Notes: a model not told the origin generated them from the sequence alone. Counted from the first letter of the stretch, positions 26,021-38,088 are shown. The stretch: DNA of 64,000 nucleotides from Siderastrea siderea (GCA_964030785.1 OZ034977.1:26439652-26503651), one strand, 5' to 3'. Made by a program: numbers and translations.

Positions 26021-27302
26021 TAATTGTTAAATTACTTTCAAAATTTCCGCAGGAGGTCGTTGAAGTCACAATGTAGTTCCTTAAACGTTTGTTAGCTTCT
26101 TTAACGCCTCGCTTGGGATCCAGGGAGATACCCGCACGTTTGAGCTTACAAACTGATTAAATAAGGTAAGAACTTTGCGGTAACGTTGTTTTTTAACCCA
26201 ATTTAGGCCGCAAACGATACAAAATTGTTTCTTGTATTTGGCCCATTTTTGGGATCTCATAATAGGCTTCAGAGTAGGCTGTCTTTAACTTTACCTTGCG
26301 TGCTCAAAAGTTTATCAACTTTTTCCACATTTTGTCTGTGAACTTAGTCGGTCTACCTTAGATACAAGGTCCAAGCAAAATTTCGTAAACTGCATCTAAT
26401 TGGCCGTAGCGCTCCTGTCAAAACCCATAAATTTCAGCCTTTCGAACACCGCCGGAAACCCCGTTGCGGGCAAAATTGGTTTTTGACTTGTAGCAAAGCA
26501 AAAATAAAGAATTGGAAAATAAATAAAGTGGTTTTGATGCTCTGGACTCCGCAGTGTCGTGTTTGCTTGTCGACAATCTCACTCAGCCTCTCCCTGGCTG
26601 AGGGCAATTTTGTCGTCGAAACGTGGCTCGCAAAGATTCATGTGTGCACTTCAAATGAAAACGCATATCAGGAAAGGCGAGTTTCGTATTTAGGAGGGGT
26701 TTTCGACAGCTTAAAATAGGATCTGGGACCCATGACAAAGAAAAGAGGTAGGCCAAAGACCCAAGAATACACCTTTGGAGTTTTAGGGCGATTCGTCTAT
26801 TGTGAAAGAATTTATCGAACTTCAAGTGAGGTGCAGTGTGAAATTGTTTCCTGCCTTTAATTAATTCTAAAAGTTCAGCAAACATGAAAAATAAAGACCT
26901 CAATTTCTCGCCCAAAAAGCTCAAACCAGCCCAGGAAGCCCACAGATAATGATTGATACAACAATGAAATAAGGCAAATTATTTTTATTTCGACGACTTT
27001 CTGATTTGTGGCAAATTGAGACGTTTTGTAGCATTTCCATACAAACTCTTAAATGTTACCGATGTCATTATTATGCATAACAGGGAAGAAACAGTCTAAT
27101 TTATGCGCAGCTCTCAACCGTTAGCTTGGGCTGCCTGTGGAAATACAATGTATGCAAATTCGTGCAGCTGAAATTTTGACACGCATGCAAAACGCCAAAC
27201 AACAAAGCGGGAATACGACGGGAAAATGACTTTGCAAAATAAATCCTCGTGTTCACGTCGCCAGCACTCACTTTCACGCTGGATTTCCTAGTTACAAGAA
27301 AT
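26021..27302. other. Spacer between duplicated segments, no gene seen
   Basis: No recognisable coding sequence, and no obvious similarity to the flanking duplicated segments. Confidence 0.45.
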
Positions 27303-29150
27303 TGCTTCAAAGCCAGTTTAAAACTATTTACAGATTCAGAAGTCCACCGCTCTGTATAAGAAACTGAAACTGACCTGCCGCCAAGTTACGTAAAGGAATT
27401 TGTAACACTTACTTGTTTCTTCCATTTCAGTATTTATGTTATATATGAATACTTTTGGCTCTAATTTGTTCATTTTACACATGAGAGCTTGTTTGGTAAA
27501 TATTAATAGAGGAGTAATCAGTAAAGTTAAGCTTCTCACTCTTTATTCGCACGGGCACGTGGATCTTAGTAAATACAATTCAATGTTTACATGTACTTCA
27601 TGGTTCAAGTTCCTCCTCTTCACTGTAAAGAGACAATCTAAAAATAACAAGCGGCGATACAGTAATACATTAGAAGTCGAATTTGGTAAGATGTGGCCAC
27701 AGGAAGGTATTGTTTCTTACAGCGAAAGACAGATACAATCAGGTGGTATAAACTTACTCAAATGGTCTTTTCTTATCCAGAACAGTTTGCTGGAAAGTTC
27801 CGATAACGTCGAGGTCGAAAATGTATGCAGATGTCAACTGAACCTATATGTAAGGAAAAGAACGCCATAGGAATAACTTCGCAGCGTTGAGAAAAAAAAG
27901 CAACCTGCTCTAGCCTATTCTCTTATGCATTAAAAATGCATAATGACACTCGAAGCAGCAGCTACCAAAAAAAGACAAAGATGAAAGATAAAAGCATGCA
28001 AAAGCACTAAGCCTTACCTTGTAGCATGAGTTTGTGGAAGCCTTTCATCATGAAACATACAGCTAACAGGCACTAAAATATGGTTCTTAGCCTCAAAAGT
28101 ACTGGGGGGTAACATTCCGAGAATACTATTCAAATGTTGTGCTTAATAAGTTCTTAATTTGTTTCCAATCACCACAGAGTTTGTCGCATGAATAACTCAG
28201 CCGCAAGCTTCAACTGGATTATTAATCACTGGATTTTAGCGCTAGCCGTTTCCTGAACGCGTGTTTTCTTTATTTCTTTCTTTTTTTTTAGTTTACTTTA
28301 GTTTAGTTTAGTTTAGTTTAGTTTAGTTTAGTTTAGTTTAGTTTAGTTTAGTCTAGTTTAGTTTAGTTTAGTTTAGTTTAGTTTAGTTTAGTTTAGTTTA
28401 GTTTAGTTTAGTTTAGTTTAGTTTACGTGCCGTCGCGTGATAAAAACTTGAAAACTCTGGCTTTGTGACTAATGAAACCTAACAACTACTCATCATTTTC
28501 AAGTCAAAAAATTTTTTGACTTCTCAAACATATAGCTACGCGCGCTTTGAAATGCTAATAAGTCGCCTGAGGGAATACACTAATAGCATCCAAACTCTTA
28601 AAACTATCCCAACGACGTTATAAACGAGTATAGAAGTTTGTTCGTCCGTTCACCTATTAAACATGACTTTATTTCGGTCAATTGAAAATACAGATACATA
28701 AATGGATACTCGCGACAAAACTGTCTCAAGAGTCTGCGATAAAACTCTTGTAGACTGCAGAGACATGCATAACGGACCGTTTTATTAGACCTTACAAGAA
28801 ATCATAAACAAGCCATTAAGGGTGATCCTAACAGCAACCGTTTTGAGCTCCATAAGATAAAGTGGACATTATAATTGTGAACGTAAGAAGTTGTAAGAGA
28901 TCAGAAAGCTATGTGTCAATACGACTACCAGTTAAGCATGAGCTGTCATCGATACTTAGTAATCGATAACACGATATTTAAGTAGGCTTGAAAAGTAGTC
29001 CATAATTGCGAGCGATGTCATCTTTTTTGATACTGCACATACAGGTGACCAGCAGAAGCAAATAGTTTTTTTTTAAGTTGTTTGCAGTTATCGGCGTTTG
29101 TCCTACCCTGGTTGTTGTGCAATCTTTCACGTTGGTCGTGCTAATGAAAA
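27303..29150. repeat. Duplicated segment, copy B
   Basis: The direct-orientation partner of 23860-26020. It lacks the 468 bp MITE and has a greatly expanded TTTAG array. Its right edge lies ~45 bp before the target duplication of the adjoining LINE. Confidence 0.85.
28290..28425. repeat. (TTTAG)n pentanucleotide microsatellite
   Basis: About 27 units of GTTTA/TTTAG with only one or two interruptions (TTTAC, CTAG). The homologous site in copy A (about 25268-25285) holds only 3-4 units. Confidence 0.95.
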
Positions 29151-29194
29151 GCAGGTAAACAGACAATTCAATATTTTTGTACCGCATTGAACTT

Positions 29195-29208
29195 TATCAC
29201 GTATAGTT
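29195..29208. repeat. LINE target-site duplication, 3' side
   Basis: TATCACGTATAGTT abuts the poly-T stretch that is the complement of the LINE poly(A) tail. The same 14 bases recur at 36303-36316. Confidence 0.85.
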
Positions 29209-29894
29209 TTTTTTTTGTAATAGTGAGACTTTATTTCAGGCATTGCAAAGTACAGATAAACAAAGATTACAAAGTTACTCATCATACTCCCTTCCCCCTC
29301 TCCAAACAAAAAAAACTGGCTAATCATGCAAAAAGAAAAGAAAGAGAAAAAAAACACAAAAACATGAAAACTTACAAGGGCAACTAAGCAAATACAGAAA
29401 CGAAAAAAAAAGTTACGAGCACAGCAAAAGAAAAATATATGCAGCTATATAACATGAAAAGAACAACATTGTCCCCAGAGGTTTTTACAACTATTATGAT
29501 AACGTAGTTCTCAGAAGCGTGTCTGGGCTGAAGGTTTTGAGCCAAAAGTCTGGTGAACAGTACAGCAGTGGGAGGCTCCGGGTTGTTTTGCCTGTTAAAT
29601 ATGTGGCAAAAGTAATTCCCATTTTTTTTGATATTGCTTTATTTCCTTTTCCTATTTCATGGATATTTTTCAGAAGTCGTAAAAAACAAGAAAAATTCGG
29701 AGAGCATTCCCTTTGTTTACAGGTCCAAATGTGATACTTAGCAACTAAAAAAGCAAAATTTATTGGAAGTCTTAATTTTGACGTATCCGGCCTCATACCC
29801 AGCGCAGTATCTGCTCGTAACGGCATGTTCTTAGTTAATACCTGGCAAGTTTGGAGCGTTAAAACAAGATTATTCCAAAGCAACTGGGTTAACT

Positions 29895-32800
29895 TTAGCA
29901 GTTCCAAAATAGATGAAAGAGAGTTTCAGTTTCCCTTTGACAGAAAGTACATTTTTCCTTGTCACTAGGACCTATCTCATACAGAAAGTCGTTTGTTGAC
30001 AGGCGACGATGCAAAAATTTGAAATTAAAAACTCTAAGCTTCGAACTTTTAGTACACTCGAAAGCCAATAAATAGACAGATTTCCAGTTAATCTCATGAT
30101 CCTCTTCTGGCTCTGGGCAAATCTCTCTGCGCCATTTTCCTTGGCTCCGAAGGGGTTGCTCGCTTTTACTTAAAACCAGCTTATTGTATATCAATTTAGA
30201 GGGTTTAGCACTGCGCAAGAATTTTGAGAAACAGGAGCAGTAGTTACTCGAAGGGGAATCCGTGTTTCGTCTGCGAAGACATCTAGCTGCTGCAATAATT
30301 CCAAAAAAATTAAGGGGTCGAAGTTGGACGTCATATCTGCTTTCAAAGGAAGAAGGTGAAAGAAACTTGTCGGAATTATCCATTAAATGCCTGATTTCGG
30401 CTGTACCTTTAAGAAACCAATCTCTGTTAAAAACAGGTTTTCCATCTATCCGTATAAGTGAGTTGTACCATAGGGGTGATGATAGGAACTGTTCCTTCGT
30501 TGTTACTTTATCTTCAAAAAAAACTTCCTGCCAGATTGCCAGAAGTTCTTTAACAAGGAGATCTGATACCCTTATCAAGTTACTTGTATCTGTTTTATTT
30601 AAATTTCCCCGAAAAATCGCTTTACCGCCATATTTTTTAAGTTCCGCGTCAAAGAAAAGCTTCCAATGACCACCTTTATCCAGATACTTCTTCACCCAAA
30701 CAGCTTTGAGAGATTTATTGAAAGATATTATGTCAACCATCTTGATTCCTCCTTCAGGGTAGTCATTTATCATGATATTTCTTTTTATTTTATCTACTTT
30801 ATCGCTCCACAAAAATTTGTAGAATAGTGAGTTGATTTCTTGAATTGCTTCATAGTATGTAGGGAGGGGAGACAGAATATACACTAATTGCGATGCTACA
30901 AGGCTTTTTAAGACCATGACTTTCCCCAACAAACTAAGTCTGCGGAATTTCCAACACCCCAAGATCGCTCGCATTTTCTTCAATTTTTCTTTGTAATTTT
31001 GGGAAAGAGTTATCTCGGGATCAGTTGAAAGCCAGACACCAAGGGCCTTAACCTTCTTTTAAGTTTAAAAACGGCCATTTGAAGTTTTTTTCTGGGCACA
31101 ACCTAAGATTACAGTTTGTTTTGGAGCCAATCCACAGAGCTTCTGTTTTACCACAGTTGAGTTTGAGACCAGACATTTTACCGAAATCATCTAGCAGTTT
31201 CAATGATTCTCGAAGGGATTCTTCAGAGCCATCTAGGATAAGCGTCGTATCATCGGCATATTGACTCAGCTTAATTTCCTCACCACAGACAGTTAAACCT
31301 CTAATTTCCTTTGTTTTACGAACATTTTCCGCCATTATCTCAGCTGAAAGAATAAACAGATAAGGCAACAAAGGGCAACCTTGCCGGACTCCTCGCGTAA
31401 GTTCAAAAAAATTGCTTGCCCACCCATTATTTAAAACACAACTTTCAATGTCTTGATAGAATACTTTTATTCATTTTTGAAAAGATAAGCCAAAGCCGAA
31501 ATGCTGGAGAGTTCTCTGTATAAAAGGCCATTCTAGAGTATCAAAAGCTTTCTCAAAATCGAGAAAAAGCAAGAGCCCGGGAATATTTTTCGCTGCAGCA
31601 TATTTATTTACCCCGTCAATTAACCGAATATTATCTCCACTGAATCTGTTTTTAATAAATCCAGTTTGATCGTGGGAGATGAGTTTCTGGAGAAATGGTT
31701 TAATACGATTTGCCAAAGCTTTCGTTGCAATCTTGTAGTCACAATTTAGTAACGTTAAAGGCCGCCAGTTTTTAATTAGATTAAGTTCCGCATCTTTTTT
31801 GGGGGATAAGTTTAATAATTCCCCGTCTTTGTGATACATGTATCGGAAGTTTACCATTTTCGTGTGAGTAATTTAATGCATCAATCAAAATATCTGCCAA
31901 CTCGTCCCAATTCACTGGGTAGACCATCCGTTCCAGGGGTTTTATCAGAATCCATGTCTTGTAACGCCTTAAGACACCCCTCTTTCTTTAGCGGGCCTTC
32001 ACATGTAGCTTGTTCCACATCGTTCAAGGCTTTTGGACTTTCTTGCAATGGAAAAACATGACTCAAATGATCTCCGCATTCTATTCTTGAACTGTATAAA
32101 TTTTTATAAAAAGATTCACATTCGTTTAGAATCTCGTTATCTGTGTATATGAAATCGTTGTCGTTAACCTTAAGCTGAGATATCGTATTTTGCTTACAGT
32201 GTCGTTTTTCCAGATTGAGAAAGTATTTGGTGTTTTTCTCCCCTTCATTATACCATCGGATTTTAGATCTTAAGATCGCTCCTTTAGTGTGGTGCTCAAT
32301 AATATTCTCTAATTCACGTTTCCCAGCTTGAAGTTTCGTCCAGATCCTTTCCTTCTCAGAATCGTCAGCGTGACCATCAATAATATGTTTTTCTAAAGCT
32401 GAAATTGACCTTAGGAGCCAAACCGCATAGAGTGCTCTCTAATCTTCATTTTCACCATCTCCCACAGAAGATTGGGATCGATTTTCTCATCCTTCGTATA
32501 TTCGTCTTTAATTTGTTGTATAACTGGTTTGATTAGAGCAACATATTCTGTATCTTCCAAGAGGGACGTGTTAAGTTTCCAAACTCCATGACCCCTGTTA
32601 TTGGAATGCAAGGAAACTTTTATAGTAATCATGGAATGATCTGTTTTCTACCCTGGTATAATCTCTGCATCAATAGTATTGCAAAAAGTCTACAGTGAAC
32701 TTCAGGCCTTCTTTGACGCCACGTAAATTTTAGGAGGTCAGGGTGTAAGACTCTCCAGGCATCTATTAAATCCAAACTTTTCCTCAAGTCTTTAACAACC

Positions 32801-33295
32801 TCCAACGATTTCTTATGGGTTCTGGCAAGGCAGCCCTTTTTGTCTTTTTCAACATTGAGCATAAGATTAAAATCACCGCCTATTACGATTTCGTCGCATT
32901 TGAAGACAAGTAAATGATAAGAGACATCCGCGAAAAAATTTGGATCGTCTTCATTAGGCGCATATATATTTGCCAAGGTAAAGTGCTTTCCGTTTGTTGT
33001 CAGGTCACAGATTATGAAACGTCCTCCGGGATCGGAGTAACTTTTCTGGATTTAAAAATTAAAGGTATTATTAAATAGTATAGCTACACCTGCTTTTTTG
33101 CTTGAATGACAGTTGAACAGTGCTTGATAGCCCCATTCAGCTTTCCAGTCATGTTGATAAATGCTTTCTTTGCAATGCGCCTCTTGAAGAAAGTATATTG
33201 ACAGTTTTTTTTTATCGCATCCAGTTGAAAGTTTCCCGCCGCTTAGAAAAGTCCCCGAGACCTCTCACATTCATAGACCCTAATTTAAGATTCAT
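29895..33295 (-). pseudogene. LINE ORF2 (endonuclease-reverse transcriptase), broken
   Basis: Remnants lie in successive frames from about 33295 (start-like ATG and an NVRGL motif of APE-type endonucleases) to 29895. Recognisable pieces are the endonuclease core IVIGGDFNLMLN (fragment 32976-32629), the RT fingers NWRPLTLLNCDYKI and palm LLLFLDFEKAFDTLEW (31857-31471), and the RT catalytic box ADDTTLIL (31371-31048). The last piece is the C-terminal region with a Cys/His cluster CTFC...HLFWNC (30983-29895). At least five frame changes or stops separate the pieces, so no full-length protein can be made. The 362-codon C-terminal open frame is only part of the original ORF. A functional copy would nick DNA and copy its own RNA at the target. 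Confidence 0.88.
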
Positions 33296-33855
33296 TTTTC
33301 ATAGCTTCACGTAGAAGCCCGTGAAATTGGCCACCTTCGCCCCAACAACACTTCTGTTCTGAGGTGCAAGCAATAGTTTTTGAAAAGATATAAGTTAAAT
33401 TCTAGTACAATGGTGTATCGTAAAAAGAAGAAAATTGAAAGCAAATTGCTACGAAACAAAAAGTACACATATTTTGGAGGCGTGTTAAGCAATCTTGCTG
33501 AATAGGAAACAAAAGCTTACCAAGTTCAGTACTCACACCGCGAAAAAAAAACAAGAAAAATAACTCGAAATTAATTAACGTACTAACAAAGACACTGAAT
33601 AAAAAGAAATCTATAGAGACCAGTAATGCCTTGCTAACGAAATAACCCCAAGAACTTGTTTGGGCGTTTTCACACTTCATGTATTATTAGTGCTCCACCG
33701 TTAATTGCCAAGGGGGTGATGTATGCAATATAAAATAAACAGGGGCAGTGTTACATTTTTTGTTAGAAAAGGAAAAATTAGCATAATTACTCTCAGAGAA
33801 AAAAAAACATTCAGTAAGGTAAAGACTCTTTTGGATGAATAAATTTGCCGTTTCC

Positions 33856-34716
33856 CTAAAGCTTATCAGGGTACCTTTTGCTGAAATAGGCTGTTAGGCC
33901 TCTTTTTTTAGCTTCCTTGAGTTTATCTACCTGTGGCTTTCTCAAATCGTACAGTTCTTTGAGCATATCTTCGAAAACGCTGTAATCCTTATCCCTCAAA
34001 GTCTTCCTGGCTTGGTTTAGAACTTCTTCGCGATCCTGATATCTGAGAAATTTTGCAATGATGGGTCTCGATTCGTTGGCTTTTGGCTTACCAAGTCGAT
34101 ATACTCTCTGAAATTCGAACTTGTCGCGTGTGTTCGGAATTTGTAACTCCTGCTCGATAAAGTTCAATAGCACCTCTTTGGTATTTTCTACCTCCTGTCG
34201 ACTCCCAACTTGATCATCATCCCGAGACAGTTGAGGGTTTTCCTCCCCGATGCCAACGAACAACAGATTCTCTCTGCCGCTGTAGTGCTCCTGGTAAAGC
34301 ATCTGCTTTTTGAGATTTTCATTCTCGAGTTGGGCAGCTTTGACATCCCTTTTCAGATCGGTGATATCTTCACCATTGAAAGTGACACTGGTTTCGAGCT
34401 CCTCCACTGTCTTATCCACTTTCTTAGATTTTCTTTTCAGCTCTTTAACTTCTCTGTCAAGATTTGCTACGGATCCTTCTATGTTAGTAATCACCTCTAA
34501 AACATTCTCCAACCTGCTCTCAATATTGTCTAACTTTGACAGCTTCGCAAGGATCAAATCAATCTTCTTCCCTACGTCTTCCGCCATTTCAAGCGCTTCG
34601 AGGACTTCGTCGTCTGTTTCGCTTAAGATCGATTCGTTCTGAGCTTCTCGAAATCTCTTTTCTTCGGGACTATAACTGGGCAAGATTTCCGCAGAGCCCC
34701 GTACTTCATTATGCAT
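33856..34716 (-). CDS. LINE ORF1 protein, coiled-coil RNA-binding
   Basis: Intact 286-codon frame from ATG at 34716. After an acidic N-terminus (about residues 1-50), residues 50-140 form a heptad-rich coiled coil with many Leu/Ile/Val and charged positions. An RRM-like segment follows around ENLLFVGIGEE, with FQRVYRLGKPK, and then a basic C-terminal domain ending YFSKRYPDKL. This architecture matches L1 ORF1p, a trimeric nucleic-acid chaperone that packages the LINE RNA. It lies 560 bp upstream of the ORF2 start. ORF1 staying open while ORF2 is shattered could be chance. Confidence 0.8.
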   Translation of the reverse strand: MHNEVRGSAEILPSYSPEEKRFREAQNESILSETDDEVLEALEMAEDVGKKIDLILAKLSKLDNIESRLENVLEVITNIEGSVANLDREVKELKRKSKKVDKTVEELETSVTFNGEDITDLKRDVKAAQLENENLKKQMLYQEHYSGRENLLFVGIGEENPQLSRDDDQVGSRQEVENTKEVLLNFIEQELQIPNTRDKFEFQRVYRLGKPKANESRPIIAKFLRYQDREEVLNQARKTLRDKDYSVFEDMLKELYDLRKPQVDKLKEAKKRGLTAYFSKRYPDKL

Positions 34717-36302
34717 ACAGCTCTTTGTTTAAAGAAAACAATAGCGCGTATTTCTAATGCGCATTTCTAATGACTCCTTTTGTTCAACAAAGTTTATATT
34801 TTTTTCTAAGTCCATATGGGCTTAGACAAAGTTTACGGATTTCGGGTCAAAAATACGGAAAATCGAGCAATTTTTTAAAAATTTGTGCACTTTTCCCGTG
34901 TTTTTAAATCTGTCTCGAGTGTAAATTGTTAGAAAAAATGCGGATTTAAGTCGTAAGGTTAGCCATAAATGAGGTTATGGACAGCGCATGTTTTGTTAAC
35001 GTAAACCACATAACATTTTAAAAATAAAAGGTTTTCTTACCCTTCTTGTGTCTTGTGTCGTTAATTTTTTTATTTTATTTACTTATTTCTTTGTTTTTGC
35101 TTTCCTTGTTAACATGGAGACAATGCTTGTGAAGCAGGAATTTTTCGTATTTTATTCTTGCTTTCCCTGTTGAAATGTAGCGTGGCCGAATTACGAACGG
35201 TGCATTAAGTGGTACTCCGGGAACTGAACCATTTATGCGTCCTTGCGGACCTCACAAAGGTCGAAGATAGGCTTGATAATGTTGCCAAAAGGATCCTTGT
35301 TATAATGCTGATGCTACATCCACTCCTGTAGGTAGCTTTCGTAGAGTTCTTTGGACGTTCCTGTGCGGGGCAAAACTCGGTGCCTAAGTCTGCGAAGTTT
35401 AAGCTGTACTAGTTCACTGTGAGATGAGTATAGCCCTCGTTTTGTACGTAATCATAAGCTTTCCACTTGGCGCTCATCACGCGTGTTCCTGGCAAGATTT
35501 GTGCGCTTATGATGGGCAAAAAGTGTATCTTTATCACTGCGCTCTACCGGAACAAGGAAGCAAGCCTTCGTTTCACGGCCGCCGAAGACTAGATCGAGCA
35601 GAAGAGTGAAATGCGTGCCCTTTTTGTTCAACTGAGAGCCAATGGATGGACAAAAATAAATCATTTTTTCGTGCAGTTAGTCTAAAAGGTGATGTGTCTT
35701 TGTAATAGAAGTAATTCAAATGTAAATTTCGTTGAATTTTAATAATGTTGATTGGTAGCTAAACATAAAAATAATTTATCACCGGGAAAATGTCAACAAA
35801 TCACCGTGGTGTAGTGGTATAGTAGGTGGACAGCTAATCCAAAGGTAAGATAAAGAGTGAGAGTTCGAGGCAAGCCGAGGGTAAATCCAAAGGAAAAAAA
35901 GAAGAAAAAAACTGGTAAGGGACTGGGTAAGAGAAAAATAGAAGAAAAGAGAAGGAACGGAAAAGAAGGAGTGAGAGAAGAGAGAAAAAAAGGCAGACGC
36001 AACTAAATCCATTTTTATTGAAAAAGTAAGTAGTAATTATCAATGTATATATTCAAAGGGCCATTGTCTTAAAAAACAATAGAGCGCATGCATAATTAAT
36101 TTATTCTGCATGCATAATGAAGTATGGGGCTGTGCGGAAATCTTTCCATTATAACTGCTAACAGACGTTATAACTGCTAACAAACGAAGTCTCTGATCTC
36201 ACTTTTCGCTTCGAAGACATGAATTAGAGCCTTTAAATTTGCCAAAAAACTGCGGAGCACCAAGGAACACGTCCTACTCGTTCGCCATTCTCCCCAGTCT
36301 CC
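34717..36302 (-). promoter_or_regulatory. LINE 5' UTR
   Basis: About 1.6 kb without coding content between the 5' target duplication and ORF1. It contains a polypyrimidine stretch on the element strand (purine-rich on the plus strand, 35885-35996). It also contains a tRNA-like segment in plus orientation (35803-35870). The element begins GGAGACTGGGGAGAATGG on the minus strand. An internal promoter is expected for this class but no specific site can be proved. Confidence 0.5.
35803..35875 (+). repeat. tRNA-like segment within the LINE 5' UTR
   Basis: An A-box-like TGTAGTGGTATAGTAGG and a B-box-like GAGTTCGAGGC lie at roughly tRNA spacing. Stems look poor, so it is not a functional tRNA. It may be a SINE head or an internal pol III-type promoter captured by the LINE. 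Confidence 0.35.
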
Positions 36303-36316
36303 TATCACGTATAGTT
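36303..36316. repeat. LINE target-site duplication, 5' side
   Basis: TATCACGTATAGTT, identical to 29195-29208; it marks the 5' end of the LINE at 36302. Confidence 0.85.
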
Positions 36317-36816
36317 GCAACCTTATAGTACTAGCACAAATACCAGATCTACCCAACTGAATGAAATATGTCCATGATTTCGAATCGAAAATATATGACT
36401 TGGTTCTCAAAAGTGATTTATGTTAACCAACCTTCCTTCGTTAATTTTTTCCAAATCATCGTTGTCGAAAGTTGTTTGAACAGAAAAAAAAAACGAATTA
36501 CAATGTAAACAAGCCCTTTAAAACCCATGGACATGACCAAATTTTCTCTGACGAATGTTTCTCTTTTTTCTTGTTTAGAGTGACAAAATTTGCCGACAAT
36601 TTTTATGAAAAACTGTCATGCTACCTTAACAAATTTAATAAAGGAAATTTTCCAATCTAACTACGTGGTCTAGCTAGCGTTTTGGGTTTTTTAACATTTC
36701 ATCTTAAAGAGGGCAAAAATTAATCAATCCATTTATTAATGTCAATGCGGGGGATAAGGTTGCCCGTATATCCGAGCCAGAGGCTCATGATAAAACGCAT
36801 GGCAGAAAATAACATT
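36317..36816. other. No recognisable gene
   Basis: AT-rich sequence between the LINE and the trinucleotide repeats, with no domain-bearing open frame. Confidence 0.5.
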
Positions 36817-36836
36817 AAATAATAATAATAATAATG

Positions 36837-36869
<33 letters not shown>

Positions 36870-36874
36870 ATGAT

Positions 36875-36913
<39 letters not shown>

Positions 36914-37063
36914 GAAATTAGTAAAGCCTTAAGATAAACAGTAATTACATTTGCAGCAGGCCACTGAAGCTGCATGTCGAAATAATAATAATAATAATAA
37001 TAATAATATTTTTATAATAATATATAACAATAACAATAATAGTAATAATAATAATAATAATAT
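36817..37063. repeat. (TAA)n microsatellite cluster
   Basis: Long ATA/TAA runs at 36817-36913 and 36981-37063, with a short unique stretch between them. The right-hand run directly borders the 3' end of the minus-strand Penelope-like copy. Confidence 0.95.
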
Positions 37064-38050
37064 TAAAGACAAACTTAAAAAACCTCGACGTTTCGACGTC
37101 GTTATGACGCCCTTATCAAGAGAAAAATAATTATTCTGATTGCGAGAAGACCTAGTGAAAGTTGAGAAAAGTTGAAAAAAATTAGCATATGGCATTAAAC
37201 AAAGACCTTGGCGCGAATAGAGTCGGTTTGCACGTTTAAATCTGGGACTAGCCTACGTATAAAAAGCATCTCTTTAACGAGGCTGTCAAACTTGTTCTTG
37301 CATTTGGCAAGCACGTGAAACTGACTAATTAAGTTCTTAGGAACCAAGGCATTGTGTTCGATCTTGTAGTGTTTGTAGATGGAGGACGCCTTTCTTTTAT
37401 GACCATCCACGCGCTCGTGCAAGTGCCCACGGGTGCAGCCAACATACCCTGCATCACACAGGTTACATTTAAACTGATACACAACGCATTGTTGGCTAAC
37501 AATAGCGGGCTTAGCATCTCGCACTTGGAGATCTTGGTTTAGTTTCCGGCTAACAAACACAGGTCGTAGTGTTGTTTGGATCATTGAGCTGAGATTGTTA
37601 AGGCGTTTCTTAACGATATTGGCTGATTCTTGATCTTTAAAGGGCAAAATGACTCTGATGGTGTTGTCCTGTGTTGGGGAGAGATGTCGGTCATCTGACA
37701 TCTTGGAGTCAATGAACTGTTTAATTGCTGTGGTGGTTAAGCGCAAAGGGTACTTGAGCTTCAAAAACACTTCTCTCAAGTGATGGCATTCTTCTGTGAA
37801 ATGCGACCAATGCGACAAAAGTCGGTAGGCTCGGTCGAGCATAGTAACGATCAAACCTCTCTTATACCGATTATCCACATGGCTTTGATAGTGGAGTAGC
37901 AAGTCGGAATTGGTCGGTTTAATATAAACCTTCATCTCAATTCTCGGGGCGCAGTTAATTAAGCGTACACCGATAAAGGGGAGCGAAGCGTCAGTCTCGA
38001 CTTCCATTGTGAACTTAATTGAAGGGTGACAATCATTGAGGTTCACAATG
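37064..38050 (-). mobile_element. 5'-truncated Penelope-like element, copy 1
   Basis: It carries the C-terminal part of a Penelope-like polyprotein (37195-38088 minus) and the characteristic end sequence with a hammerhead-like motif at 37083-37120. It abuts a TAA microsatellite at its 3' side and a head-to-head inverted second copy at its 5' side. Confidence 0.75.
37083..37120 (-). ncRNA. Hammerhead-ribozyme-like motif in Penelope end, copy 1
   Basis: On the minus strand TTGATAA is followed by a 6 bp stem (GGCGTC paired with GACGTC, one G-U) with loop ATAAC, then GAAAC. This is the hammerhead order CUGAUGA, stem II, GAAA. Relative to the strict core, C3 is U and G8 is A, which are the two bases that pair with each other. 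Penelope-like elements are known to carry minimal hammerheads; activity of this variant is untested. Confidence 0.45.
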
Positions 38051-38088
38051 TGAGCGCGTGGATGGTCATAAAAGAAAGGCGTCCTCAA
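37195..38088 (-). pseudogene. Penelope-like RT C-terminus with GIY-YIG endonuclease, N-terminally truncated
   Basis: A 297-codon open frame. The start is set by the truncation, and the first ~13 codons fall in or at the edge of the inverted copy. The first part (NLNDCHPSIKFTMEVE ... LPFIGVRL) matches the region after the RT palm; the RT catalytic core is missing. The C-terminal third is a GIY-YIG nuclease: VVYQFKCNLCDAGYVGCT gives the GIY and YIG strands plus the CxxC that Penelope-like elements carry, and LHERVDGHK holds the catalytic Arg. In intact elements this nuclease nicks the target for reverse transcription. The frame itself is unbroken to its stop at 37195, so the copy is truncated rather than decayed. 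Confidence 0.8.

Larger units (their letters stand above)
29207..36302 (-). mobile_element. Full-length, inactive L1-like LINE
   Basis: On the minus strand the order is 5' UTR (36302-34717), ORF1 (34716-33856), broken ORF2 (33295-29895), 3' UTR, AATAAA signal (29230-29235) and an A tail of about ten bases. A 14 bp perfect duplication flanks the whole element, so it inserted as a complete ~7.1 kb copy by target-primed reverse transcription. ORF1 is intact, but ORF2 has several stops and frameshifts. Two-ORF structure with an ORF1 coiled coil plus RNA-binding domain and an APE-type endonuclease places it in the L1/Tx1 group. Confidence 0.85.

Noticed and set aside
28290..28425. TTTAG array as an internal telomere
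   Set aside because: The unit is not the TTAGGG expected for cnidarian telomeres, and copy A shows it grew from a 3-4 unit microsatellite.
35803..35875. Functional tRNA gene
   Set aside because: Boxes are present, but acceptor and anticodon stems do not pair convincingly.
35779..36043. Three overlapping minus-strand ORFs rich in Ser/Phe/Leu
   Set aside because: They are translations of a polypyrimidine tract inside the LINE 5' UTR.
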